Assembly (NCBI GenBank): GCA_905250125.1
Contig: CAJNOL010001341.1
Coordinates: 1-64,000 of the forward strand
Direction of reading: 5' to 3'
DNA: 64,000 bases
Source of the DNA: Rotaria sordida
Lineage: Eukaryota > Rotifera > Eurotatoria > Philodinida > Philodinidae
A program made the position numbers and the translations under genes. The notes beneath the pieces were generated by a model that was not told where the DNA came from, did no database searches, and saw only the letters and a list, made by a program, of their open reading frames with translations. This document shows positions 13,188 through 24,850 of the stretch, piece by piece (position 1 is the stretch's first letter; every line of letters begins with the position of its first letter).

Positions 13188-13831
13188 ATGATGATGATGG
13201 AAGCATCATCGAATAGTCGAGATGGATCATCATCAACATCATTACAGTTATCTGTTGAACAATGGGAATTATTAAGACGTTTACGTAATAGTCATTTAAC
13301 TAAAACACAAATTATCCGAGCTTATGATGAACTTGATCGACTTGATCGTGAACTTGGAAATCTATTTAATACGGCACCTCCTCTATCATCAACAAGTGTT
13401 CCTTCTACAGATCCTGTCTCACCATCCACAATGATTACACAACAAATATCTCCATCGTCATCATCGATACAAAATACTACTACTAATAATAATAATAATA
13501 ATAATAACAAACGAACACATAGTCATACTGTTAATGGATTAGCATCAAGATCTTCATCAACAACTTCAAATGGATATCATTCACATTTACATCATCAAAC
13601 AACATCACCAAATTTAAATATACGTTCAAGAAATGGTGGTAATGAAATAAATTCAACAAATTCAAATCAATATGAAACAATGAATCAAAATGATATTGAA
13701 GAAGAAACAAGAGAATTACAAGAATTAATTTCGTATGTATATTTTTTTATTATTTATTTGAAAGTATAATATGATTAATTTATTTTTGTTTCTATAAAAA
13801 GAAAATATTGAATCGAATAGAAAAATGAAGC

Positions 13832-13862
<31 letters not shown>

Positions 13863-16106
13863 GAAGAAAGAAAAGAAATTTAATTCATTTTGACAAAAAT
13901 AAAAATTGATGTACTAGCAAAAAAAAAAAGAAAAATTCAATTTAAATTCGACAATGACAATTTCAATGAGTTTATTATTATTTCATTGTCAATTAACAAA
14001 AGAATAAACATAGCATAAAATTAAAATGAAACCTTAGAGGTCTAAAGAAAAATAAATAAATAAATGAATGAAACTATTTACCTTATCTTATCGAAAATTT
14101 TATTACTTATTATTGAGTAATAAATATCAAGGTTATAAACTAATCAATAAATAATCATAAATTAATTTATTGCTTTTCTTTCTTATCGTAAAATTGATCC
14201 TACAATCTTATCTTTTTTTTTTTATTTGATTATTTGTAATAAAATAGTAATAACTGTATCTAATCATTATTGAATAAAAAATTTCTTTTCTTTTCTTTTT
14301 CTAGTAAAGGTGATGTTGCTATACATAATGAAATATCTGTATTTGTCTATCGATATGATCTTAAACAATCACAAATTGCTCGAATGGCTTGTAAGATAGA
14401 ATTTCTTATGATTATATTTTAATAAGTATTTTCTTTTTCTTTTTAGCTGTTAATCAAGCATATGTGTCAAAATTTTTACGTGGTGATCTATTTGATTTAT
14501 CTGAAAATGGTCGAATGGCCATATGTCGTTGGTATATACGATATAAAAAAATAGTTCAATCAATGGGTAAAAAAAAAATTATATTTATTTTTCTCATTAA
14601 ATATCTATAATGATAACATTTAATGATCGTAAGTAATAAAAAAGTAGACCCATTAATTTTTATGTTTGACCGATTTAATTGTAAATTTCGAAAATGGACT
14701 CATAAGTGTTCATTTTTTATGCTATTAACCTTTCTATGAATACTTTAAAAAAATTTAAATATTGAGTTAAATAATTGAGTATGACATTTATAAAGAATAA
14801 ATTTCATATAATGCAAACTGGACAATAACCGTTCGGTAGACTGACAATCCACCGACAGTAATTTGGTTCTTAAACAATCGAGTATCTTCTAACTCCCGTT
14901 CTATCACAGTATACCAATAGTTGTTATCCGACCAACAATCTACTGTCAGTGCTTATGGGTATCGCGGTGTTCCAATAACCATTATTCGGCCAACAATTTA
15001 CTTATGAATACTGGGACATACCGATAGCGATTCTCCGACTGATCATCTACTGTTGGTATATCAGTGGTAGTACATACAAACGTACCATATTGAATGTTCT
15101 AAACTATGAGACTTATTGATTTGAAATTGCTTATTCGATAGTATATAATACACTTCAATTGAATATAAAAGAATATTTAAACCATATGAAGTTTATGCAT
15201 TTATTGATTGAGTATTCTTGTTTTTAAGGTAGCGGTCCACCATCTGCTGAATTACTTGCTAATTTAACATCATCATGTGAACCGCCAACAAAAGTGCCTC
15301 GTCTTAGTGAATCTCAAACAAATAATAATGTATCACCTGTTTCATTTGATGCACCAAAACGTACACGATTTACTTTTCGACCTGAACATCTTGATGTAAA
15401 GTCCTATTGAATTAAATTTTTTTAAAAATAAAAAAACAAAATATAAATAAATTGTTTATTTATTTTTTCTTTAGATTCTCGAAAAAGCTTTTCTTGATAA
15501 TCCATATCCTGATCCACGTCGCCGTGAAGATATAGCTCGTATATGTAATGATGCACGAACACGTGTTGAAGGTAATAATGAAGTATTGAATGAACGTGAC
15601 CGTGTAACCGATGCTATTGTAACACATTGGTTTCAAAATAAACGAAAAATGGCTAAAAGCCAAAGAGGTATATAATAAATTTATATTTCTCATTAACGTA
15701 ATATGTTATATATAAATATATATATATTTGTTTTTTTCTTCATTTAGTATCAATACATGATGAATCAATGCCATTGAATATAACAAATAATAGTAATAAT
15801 CATATTTCAACAACGAATGATTTTGAAAATATGAATGGTGATGATGATTTGCATATTCCACAACAAAAATCAACTGTGCCTATTGTTGATGTTGATTGTT
15901 ATGATACATCAACATCATTACTTGATCCACAAATGGCTGCTTATCGAGCTATAATGAGTCGTATGGTACCATTTGCTAATAATGTTAATGGTAATAATTC
16001 ACCAAAACGACTTGTTAAACAAGAACCATTTCATACACACGATGAATCAAGTCAAGGTGATGAATCGAATTCTTCATCACCATTAAACGATCATTTATCG
16101 CCGTGA
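13188..16106 (+). CDS. HMBOX1: HMBOX1-like (HNF1-class) homeodomain transcription factor
   Basis: Six exons: 13188-13732, 14305-14390, 14447-14566, 15229-15395, 15475-15667, 15748-16106. All junctions are GT-AG with matching phases; 489 aa. Domain order follows HMBOX1/HOT1. An N-terminal HNF1-like helix pair (about residues 23-58, SVEQWELLRRLRNSHLTKTQ) comes first, then a low-complexity Ser/Thr/Asn linker. A POU-like domain follows (about 172-248, with LKQSQIARMASVNQAYVSKF). An atypical homeodomain comes next (about 294-371, starting KRTRFTFRPEHLDILEKAF) with an enlarged loop and a recognition helix ending WFQNKRK at 358-364. The tail keeps the 'xMAAxRAIM' and 'KQEPF' patches. The homeodomain is about 78 residues instead of 60, as in HNF1/HMBOX proteins. 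Vertebrate HMBOX1 binds telomeric TTAGGG repeats and acts as a transcription factor in the nucleus; whether that holds here is inference. The ATG is the first of four consecutive ATG codons. The third intron (14567-15228) carries a degenerate tandem repeat. Confidence 0.9.
13836..13862 (+). repeat. (GA)n microsatellite
   Basis: A nearly pure GA dinucleotide run lies inside the first intron of the HMBOX1-like gene. Confidence 0.9.
14822..15067. repeat. Degenerate tandem repeat in an HMBOX1 intron
   Basis: About four diverged units of roughly 50-95 bp. Each has the order CCAATAxxxxTTxTxCG, then G/CACCAACAATxTACTGT or a variant. Units start near 14822, 14916, 14970 and 15018. The block is GC-richer than the rest of the intron, so it stands out as a foreign or expanded sequence. 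Confidence 0.5.
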
Positions 16107-16146
16107 ATTTAGCAAAAAAAATATATATGAAAATTTCTTTATATAA

Positions 16147-16179
<33 letters not shown>

Positions 16180-16459
16180 ATTCTATTCTTGTTTATTCTA
16201 GTCTTTGTCTGTATCTGTGTAATGTAACACAAACATTCCTTTCTGTTTCTTTTTTTTTTGTTTCAATACAAATATAAAAGAGATTGTTCTTATATGGAAT
16301 GATAATATATAATAGGTCGTTATTAATCATTTTAAAGAAGTACTAATATTGATTTTTTTTTGTAATATTCAGAATTAAAAAGTCTAACTATTAGCCATAG
16401 AAGACGATGACAAATAAAACATGTATTCTATCTGAAGTTTTCTGTAACTTCTACAGAGG

Positions 16460-16945
16460 ATGCTTATTAGATGAGTATTGATGAGTAATAGAAAAGTTTA
16501 GAATGATTTGGTTTTCTGGACTTTCATTCTTGAGATATTGAAATTTTACTAAGACTCTCAACGAAAAGTTGTAGTCCCTTTAATTGACTTTCGGCTTGAA
16601 ATTTTGCATGAACAAAGTTCTCAATGAGATTAGTTCATTAGACAAGTTGTAATTCTTCTACTATCTTTTATTTTGAGATATGGAATATTTGAAATTCTCT
16701 CGTGTGTAAAAGCAAATTTTGTTCATATGTTTACATCTCCAGAAAGTAAACTACTAAATAGTTGCATAATCAATTAATCTTATTAAGAACTTTGTTAGTG
16801 CAAAATCGAAACTTGATTTTTCACGCAACTTGAAGGGACGAAAAACCCAGTGAAATTTCGATATCTTGAGAATGAAGGCCCAAAAAATCAAACCATTCTA
16901 CACTTTTCTATTACTCAGTAGCATTTATCAAATAAACATCGTCTC
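16460..16945. repeat. Palindromic element (family B type)
   Basis: The left arm (about 16462-16560, GAGTAATAGAAAAGTTTAGA then TTCATTCTTGAGATATTGAA) is matched in reverse complement by the right arm (about 16855-16945, ...TATCTTGAGAATGAA...CACTTTTCTATTACTC). It is non-coding. Confidence 0.7.
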
Positions 16946-17019
16946 GATCGAAAAGTGATTTGACATCTGGAGAGATTTTCTCGTCAACCTTGAGTCTGAG
17001 ATGATATTTTCCTCACGAG

Positions 17020-17545
17020 GAAAGGCTTCCTACTGATAAACTGCTTTTAAGCCAAGATTACATACATTATATAGAACCAAATGAGTTGTGAATACTCTGA
17101 AAATAGTTCAAATCTTTAGCTTATTGCTATTGAGATATTGCACTTTCACAGTAGTTTTTACACGAATGCCGTAGTAAAATAAAACTGATTTTCGAATTTC
17201 GACTTGAAATTTTGCAAAGACATCAAAAGTGTGTCTTTTACATCGATCATTTATAACAACAGATTCGATGTTCTCTTAGTTCAGGATAGAAGCAAATGAA
17301 AAGATCTGAAACTTTCACAATAAACTACTCTCGTTAAAGTCTGTCTCTGTACAGAGTTTTAATCAGTTTTCCTAGTCTTCTTGATGAGAATTACGATATT
17401 CATTTAAAAACTACTGTAAATTTGCAGTATCTACACCGCGATAAGTTAAGAGTCCGAAATATTTTTCGGATATTCAAAATTCATTTGGGTCTATGCGATG
17501 CATATAGTCCTCACTCAATAGTGATTAATCCGTTGGATGCCTTCA
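17020..17545. repeat. Palindromic element, family B copy
   Basis: The left arm from about 17026 (CTACTGATAAACTGCTTTTA, then ACATACATTATATAGAACC) has its inverted counterpart at 17430-17545 (GGGTCTATGCGATGCATATA, then TAGTGATTAATCCGTTGG). Its outer sequence also matches elements at 35.1-35.7 and 61.8-62.4 kb, showing one dispersed family. Confidence 0.7.
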
Positions 17546-19579
17546 TCCGTCAGTTCGATAGAGGTTTTGTATTCCTTAGATATATTTATTGAGTAGCATT
17601 GATTATATTTTTTATTTAAGCAAAAGAGTAGGACTTCTATTAGTTAGAACTAATGTTAAAATAAAGAATTGCTCCAAAAGATGATCCATTGTGTTAGGAA
17701 ATCTTTGTTATATTTTGAAACCTTTTTTTTTGACATTATCATATTTGACTTTATTTTAATGAATGAGAATAATATTATTTTCATATAATTTTGTCTGTAT
17801 AATTCTTCAATAAAAGTTTTTTATTGGTTTAAAATTTCTTTATCTTTAAAAACAAATTCTTTTTATCACAACTTCATTTATTCTTTTCACTTTATTATAT
17901 CCATATATTTTTATCTTGATAAAATAAATCTTTAAAAATGCTTAACAAAAATTAGCATGAATATTTAAAATTCTATTCAATAAGTATAATTTTTTCTTAA
18001 TGTTTTCTTAATTATTTATATATAATTTCATATTCATTCTATATAAAGAATTCAGTAGCATATTTCCTTGAATAGACACAGTACTCATAAGATACATGTC
18101 TGTAACAGAAATCCATAATGCAACTTAAAAGTCACCTTAATTTCATTCCACTCTGATGAATCCGTTACATATCTGTCCATCTGAAAAGTAACGAAAAAAA
18201 ATAGTAGTATCAATAGACGTGTAAAATACTTGAATATCGTAGTGCCCTATCGCTGAAAATTTGAGTACCGTCTCACAGCAATGCCGGGGTGAGCGGTGTC
18301 ACTCACCTCCCGATTTCTGCTTTGTAATAAATGAAATCATGCATAATGACAACTAAAGATAAACATATCTATATCTCGTTCAACTTTTTATACTTCATAA
18401 GTCGATTATTATGTCCTGGTTTTTTCTCTATTGTAATAATCTTTTTTAGTAATTTATTTTGACGAAAAATGACGAATGCATTAAGCTCACCTTTCAGTAC
18501 AAAATATTTTCAAGAAATAACTATATGAGGATAACAAGATTAATATGGACTACGAAGCTGTAGTAATCATTTTCCTTGAAATGACGTTGGAATTTCTGAC
18601 CTCCGTACCCCTTACGAATTTTCAAAAAAACTTTTTTCAAAGTTTGCCAGGAATATCAAGTCTGTCATGCTGATCACGAATATTACTATGACAAGTCTCA
18701 GAGATGTAATGCTGAAATGCGAAGCGGCTTTTGTCAATAGCCGATTTTTAGACCCTAAACCGGGTTTTTAAACCCTTTGTTACACAGACGAACCACTAAA
18801 AGATTCACAAAAAAGGTCTTTTATATGCAATTTTCAAAGCTCTATCAGACTTCGAATAAGTTGAGACTACCAGAAATACTCAACTATTTTTAATCGCGAA
18901 ATACGGATAAGATGAAGTTAGAATAAGCAAAATAGCCTCTCTTTCAAGGATTCCTCGTGCACTGCACCAAGTGGTCCAGACTAAATGTAAATTCTCTACA
19001 AAAAAATCATTTAAAGAATTCTGTGAGAGTTGTTGTAGATAAAATTCGATGATATTCAGCAAAGATACACAGAAAGTCGTACTTTCTAAGTACGAAACTG
19101 GATAACGTACAACGGATACAGCGGATACATCAGCTTCACCAGGTCCTTTACATACTGTACAAACAAAGGTGGTCATGTACAAAGCGAAAAAAAGGTTGAG
19201 TAAGAAGAAGACATGTGAAAAAATTCGGCTAAAAAGGTAAAAGCATATAAAACTTCAATTCATCGTTTATTAAAAAGCTCAGGTCGTACAAAACGGTCCA
19301 TATATAGCAGTAAACGGATAAAATACGGCATCTTTACGGCAATCCATAGAGTTTCGTTTACGAAGATCTGTTTACAGTATATTTACATACAAATTACGAC
19401 ATTTTAACGGAGCCGTTATCATAGGATTGTGTATGACACGTAAACGAGGTCATATAGACTGTTTTTCGATTCTCTTGTCAAAACATCTCTTAATTATCTC
19501 TCTACGCTTTCACATCGATTAATATAGAATGCATGCGATCGTAGGCAGCATAGCATGTCAGAACTGGTAAAAAGCCTTT

Positions 19580-19745
19580 CTGCCAATTCCCCTTTCTGCC
19601 AGTGACTTTTTGCCAATTCCAAAAATTGGCAGTGCGTCACAGACTCTCTTCCAAATTGGCAAAAAATCTTTTTAATTGGCAGAGTGTCACATGAATTTCT
19701 GCCAATTGGCAGAATTGGCTGTGACACTGCCAATTGACTTCCTAC
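19580..19745. repeat. Left terminal repeat region of the MULE
   Basis: It contains about eight copies of TTGGCA/TGCCAA in both orientations, several fused as CTGCCAATTGGCAG, interspersed with GTGACAC/GTGTCAC. Such clustered palindromes would serve as transposase binding sites (inference). Confidence 0.7.
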
Positions 19746-19894
19746 CTTAATGTAGGGAAATATTTTCAAATCAAACTTAAAGATAATTTTTTATTCTCTT
19801 ATGGTTTATAGGTAATCGCTTCTCTGGAATCTAGAATCTATTCAAATTAGACATTATTAAAAAAAAATTTCCACTGTAAATATACATCATTTTT

Positions 19895-22408
19895 TTAACA
19901 AGAAAAAATTAGTTGAAAGAGAGTCTTTGTTGTTGGTCCTGCTGTTGATATTTTAGTTGCAAGTTTCTTTTTCTTTGGTGGCGTTGTTGTTGGACATACC
20001 GTAGTTGCTGTTGATGAAACCATTTTATTAGCATTGGCACTACCAACATCAGCATTACCAACTAAAAATGTACACGCCTTCAAATATTTTTCAATATCTA
20101 ACTTTCCATTAATATATTTTCTATTCAAATTTGTTATTGAATGACTTATTGTATCATTTTGTGGAGCATGTGCACTGTCACTTCTTTGAATTTTACCAAC
20201 GACGAGTTGTTGTACGCGTTGTTCAATTATTTGTTCTTCAATTAATAAATGATACAGAAACAACCATATATTAGGGTGATTACCAAAACGTATTCCAATA
20301 CGATTATTATATCCTAGAACGAGAAGAAAAAAGAAATCTAAGTTAACTTACGAGATGGCATTAACTTGACTTAGGTTACAGATACTAACTTAACCTAAGG
20401 AACCTTTTTTCTAGTTGTATGTGACTTCAATCTCTACTGTCCTAAATTAACTTCGGCAATGGAACTAACTTAAAGTAGGAAAGCCCCCTCATCAAAGAAA
20501 CAAAATAAATTACCTTCTATCCAGTTGTTGCTTCTTGGAATTAAATTTCCCACATGCCAATATTGTCGTGGAACAGATACAAGCCATTGAGATTCGAAGT
20601 AACGAAGAAATTCGCGACATTGATCTGAACCAGTTGGAATATGTCTTTGTAAATATTCAACTGCATATGGAAAAATATCATTATCAACAAGTGGTAAAGA
20701 CATAAATGATCTAAGCCACGTTCTAATTGCTGCATTATCTTTATAACTGGTAATTAAACCAAGTTGTCCAATATTTTTATACAAAGCTTTGCAAAAATGG
20801 AACCAGCATCCAGTAACTTCAGCTCCTACAAACTATAAATCAGACAAAACGGAGATAGAATATTTTGAGTAATATGAGAAATCGAAAGGATCAAATTTAA
20901 AAAACACTGCGTATACACGTACATGTTGTTCAATTGAATTACGTTGAGCTGTTTCAAAATCAAGAATGAATCGTTTTACTTTCATTGGTGATGGTTTCTT
21001 CAATGACCAACTAATTATTTCAGACCAAATTTTATCATACGCTGGCTGCTTTCTGTTACTAGTTAGTGCCCAAGCCAATGGAACGCCTATTTAACAGAAA
21101 AGAAAAGATCAAATTCGATAAATCTAAGTTAACTTAGGACTTTTCAATTTGCTCACCTTCATCATTGATGGTTCCCATAATAACAACTAATTGTTCAAAC
21201 CCAGTTGGTACACTTGCAAATGTTCCATCAACTAGAATTAATTCTGTTTGACATAACTGCTGCAATAACTCATTAGTTGAAAATAATAATAATCTTCCAT
21301 CGTATTTTTTCTTATAGCCATCATATAAAACAAATGATTCATTTCTTTTTGTTTGAGAAAATTGTTTTGGTATTTCAAATGTTTGACCTTTTGGCAAAGG
21401 TGGAAACATATTGGCACGATGTCGATAAACGGCTCGAGCTGTGAAAGAAAAATTTTCAAGTTCAACGAGTCATGTTTCAATCAAAGCTTAGCTTCGGAGT
21501 ATTTGTCCCTAACTTAGCCTACAAAATAAGAAACTTACCCATTGTTTTTGGACGAGGAAAATTGACCATGTCTTCATCATTCAGTCCCAGATTGGCAATT
21601 CCTTGATCCACTGCAGCAGGTATATTAACAGTAAGATCTTCGCCTTTACGTTTCAAATCATTAACTAGACGATGTTTCTTCACTGATAAAAGATCTGTTG
21701 GATGATTGTGATCGACACCATTATTACCAAGATAATTAGCGGTTGTTGAATCCGTGTACACCACTGCACGGCACTTTTTGTCACGACGTTGACATCTCCA
21801 TAATGTTTTATTCAGCTTGTCTGATTTGGATTGAAACACATAAATACTTTCTTCCATAAATAACATATCTCCACCTAATTTTGTTTTACCCCAAGTAATA
21901 GGACCAACAGCTATTGAATAAATTTCTTTAAAATGTTTATCATCATCATCTTTCTTCTGTTTCTTATTATCATCATGTTCTTCTTTATCATCAGCAGTTG
22001 TTGTTGTTGTTGTTGGACTACGAGCTTCTTTAAGTGTCGATGTAATATCAACAACATCGACTGTTATCGTAGAAGATGGTATGACACCAGTATCTTTAAC
22101 ATTTGATAAAAGTTCTGATTGAGTCAATCCTATAAGTGAAAGACAAGAGAAACGTATAAGCCTGACTTGTGGAAAAAATCCACAGTTTTATGGGTTATAC
22201 ACATACCTGAGGTGAGTACATTTGCTGCTGGAATGACTTTTTTCTTCTTCCTCATTTCTTTTCTTCCATTATCATCAACATCTTTATTTAATTTATTATC
22301 AATTTCAATGGGCATCGACGATGTTTGATTCGATTTATTGTTTAGTATACTTCTCGCGACAGAACAAGTAATTCGCTTTTCAATGAAATAAGATTTGGTT
22401 TGTGGCAT
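19895..22408 (-). CDS. FLYWCH zinc-finger / MULE DDE transposase
   Basis: Six exons on the minus strand: 22408-22207, 22129-21539, 21438-21157, 21086-20923, 20832-20514, 20313-19895. All are GT-AG with matching phases and no internal stop; 658 aa. After a charged, disordered N-terminus comes a FLYWCH zinc finger (about 150-211; zinc ligands C180, C187, H208, H210). A MULE catalytic domain of the RNase H fold follows. The acidic triad is visible: D335 (ILVDGTF), D401 (FILDFETA) and E519 (NNWIEG). The Cys/His-containing stretch GCWFHFCKALY (421-431) and the motif FGNHPNIW after E519 are also typical of MULE transposases. The tail is Lys/Thr-rich. The start was set at the ATG at 22408. It would act in the nucleus on the flanking terminal repeats. 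Because the frame, splice sites and triad are all intact, this looks either recently active or maintained as a host gene. Confidence 0.88.
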
Positions 22409-22992
22409 AACAGACAAAAATAATATTTATATCTTAATAAGTTAACAGGAGTCCAAAATGAAGATCTTGATCTACAAAAAAACGAATAAAATGATCATAT
22501 CAAAGTGAGAGAAGTGAGAAAGTATAGATTGAGTGCACTTAGAAAATAAAATATAATTAAAGAATAGAGAGAAGACTCAAGCCTAGTCGAGCATAGTAGT
22601 CGAGAAGAGAAGTAAAACAATTCTCATGTCTATTGTGGATGAAACGGAAAATTAAAATGATGTGAAAATGTGAAAGATACCCCAGTATTTATACACTGTA
22701 ATAAGACGGACTGTACATGAATACAATTTAGTTCAGCAACTTGACTATTCAGAAAGAGAATGTCCGTCCATTAATTCAACACACTAAATCAGTTAGACAC
22801 CTAGAAACACGAAAAATAGAAAAGAAGAAAAGAAAAAGGTAACAAAAATAGAGCGATTCGATGGCTCATAGCCATTTGGAAAGAGCAAACAAATCGTATT
22901 CAATCAACTTTCCACTTTCATATTCCCCTACTATAACCGACAGACATCTTTTACATATAGAAGTAATATTAATTTAAGTTATCCCTGAGTTT

Positions 22993-23147
22993 CAATGGGC
23001 TATTTTTGCCAATTGGCAAAAAATCACTTTAATTGGCAGCGCGTCAGAGGCGGTTCCGCCAATTGGCAAAAAATCGCTATAATTGGCAGAAAGTCAATGA
23101 CTTTCTGCCAATTGGCAAAATGTCACTGGCAGAAGGGAATTTGGCAG
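22993..23147. repeat. Right terminal repeat region of the MULE
   Basis: This is the inverted counterpart of the left end, with at least four TTGCCAATTGGCAA-type palindromes, AATTGGCAG units and TGTCACTGGCAG. Confidence 0.7.
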
Positions 23148-24194
23148 AGTGACACAGATCCGAACAATTCTATTAATTTTTTTATCGAGAATATATTTTC
23201 TTTAGCTTGCATCTTATTCAAAGTTCTTTGTTTTTGATTAATCTCAAGTTCCTAGCAACATTTTTGAACCGTTTTATATATCAATCAATAGCTTTAGTTG
23301 AGCTCTATAGAATATAACAAAGTGCAATTCTTAACAAAAGTCTGACTGTCAAGTTTCATTGTCATTAATATTGCCTCTATTATTAAGGTAACGAAAAAAA
23401 AAATTTTTTTAAAAACTATTCGTGCGTTGCTCCTTTGATAAATGATAAGTACCATAGATGGCAAATGTTACTCTGTTTTTAGTGGTCCTCCCACAAAAAA
23501 TATTTTTCTAGTTTCTGTTTTATCTCTTTATTCTAACCCTAGATCGAAGCACAGGGCACAGAAACAATCATATATGATGCAGCAGGGATACCTAGTAATA
23601 TGCCATAACTAAAATTGATTGCACAACGCGACCACATCATGAGATCAAGGTCAACCTGTAGATTGCTAATTCATGGCATATGTCGGATAATTTACATTAC
23701 AAACATAGCCCCTTTACATATATCGTAACTCATCATATTCGGCCAATATATGTGCGATATGAGTAAATTACGAACTGTATTTCTACACCAGATAATACGG
23801 TTAAATACGGACCGAAAGTGGTCTGTATTGACACCGTTTACATGTTGAATACGTACCGTCAAACGGATTCGTTCTGATCGATCAGAAAAGACTTAGGTTA
23901 TCGATCTTACAAAAATAATTAGGCAACCAACCCTTACCTATGACTAAAATCTTCACTGGAAAAAATTCACCAAATGAGTCAAAAATAACTTTACAAAGGA
24001 TGATATCAGACAGTGGTTATTTTCTGATGAAAAAATTTTTAACATGAATACTGCTTACAACAAGCAAAATGATAGAATGTGAGCACTTAGTCATGCTGAA
24101 GCAAATATGAAAGGTGGATTGGCATAGACACGTAAATTTTCAATTAAGCATGATGGTGTGGTTAGGTGCTTGCTCCAAATGGGTAAAACCCAAG

Positions 24195-24405
24195 GGGGAA
24201 ACGACGGATTTTGGATTACCAGGATTAGCAGATTTCCGTGGGATTCTCTGGATTCCCCGGATTTCCATAGGATTGCCGTGGGATTTCCAAGATTCACGTG
24301 GGATTCTCGAGATTCCAGGAATACGAGAATCCCACGAGAATTCTGGGAATTCCAGGAGTTCCATGGGAATCTCGGATTCCCGTATTCTCAGAATTTTTAT
24401 AATCA
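24195..24405. repeat. GGATTCC-type simple repeat block 1
   Basis: Degenerate copies of GGGATTCNNGGATTCC in one orientation switch near 24325 to the complementary form (GAATCCCACGAGAATTC), giving an imperfect palindrome. The overlapping open frames on both strands here are artefacts of the repeat. Confidence 0.7.
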
Positions 24406-24554
24406 CAAATGACATTCTCAAAATTCATATTTAACTTCTATGATCCTCACCCTCGTTCTAAAAATCTCATAGAGCTCAGTGTCAAGACTTCACTGCTTTA
24501 TCACATAGTTAGAAAAGCTGCATTAAACTAATGAGGAAAATCATTCACTAGGCG

Positions 24555-24850
24555 AGTTTTTTTTCGTATGCTTGATCTGTGCAGACTTCAAGGCTTGTCT
24601 ACAGCACATCACTTTAATGATCAAGAATCTTAAGAAAGTCACGCGTATGGAAGAATGATTTTCATTAAAACCGTGATTAAAAGCAGTAGATATATTTTCA
24701 CAAGTCGAACTTATTCTTTGGCGAAAAATGTTCGATCTGAAAAGCGATTAAAACTCGAAACTACCTTTTCCTATATAGAGTTTTCTTTCTTATGCGCATG
24801 AACTGCACAGCTCTCAAGATTTGTCCATAGCGCATGACGTTCTAGCTCCA
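24555..24850 (+). repeat. Diverged direct duplication
   Basis: The segments 24555-24630 and 24779-24850 share the order GAGTTTT-TTTC-TATGC, then CTGTGCAGA/CTGCACAGC, then CAAG-CTTGTC-ACAGC or a variant. They are non-coding. Confidence 0.45.

Larger units (their letters stand above)
16107..19579. other. Intergenic with palindromic elements
   Basis: No supported gene. It holds two palindromic elements (16.46-16.95 and 17.02-17.55 kb) and a small GC-rich hairpin at 18287-18309. CpG-containing DNA lies at 18.9-19.45 kb with motifs such as CGTTTAC and ACGGATA. A 100-codon minus-strand open frame at 18880-19182 (contains CTVCKGPGEADVSAVSVV) is not recognisable and may be the remnant of a mobile element. 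Confidence 0.5.
19580..23147 (-). mobile_element. MULE-type DNA transposon with intact transposase
   Basis: A single transposase gene sits between two terminal regions that are inverted copies of one another. The left (19580-19745) starts CTGCCAATTCCCCTTTCTGC; the right end, read in reverse from 23147, starts CTGCCAAATTCCCTTCTGCC. Both then carry several TTGCCAATTGGCAA or TTGGCAG motifs in alternating orientation, about 150 bp per side. Total length is about 3.6 kb. I could not find a convincing 8-10-bp target-site duplication, so the exact ends may be slightly off or the copy may be old. Confidence 0.75.

Noticed and set aside
13322..13510. 62-codon open frame antisense to HMBOX1 exon 1
   Set aside because: It is the shadow of Ser/Thr/Asn-repeat coding sequence on the opposite strand.
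18880..19182. 100-codon minus-strand frame with two Cys pairs
   Set aside because: Not recognisable, no ligand pattern for a zinc finger, no flanking exons. Left as part of the intergenic description.
22995..23237. 80-codon frame at the right end of the MULE
   Set aside because: It is a reading of the TTGGCA palindrome array (repeated Asn-Trp-Gln), not a gene.
24091..24434. Overlapping frames of 68-106 codons on both strands
   Set aside because: All are produced by the GGATTCC repeat.
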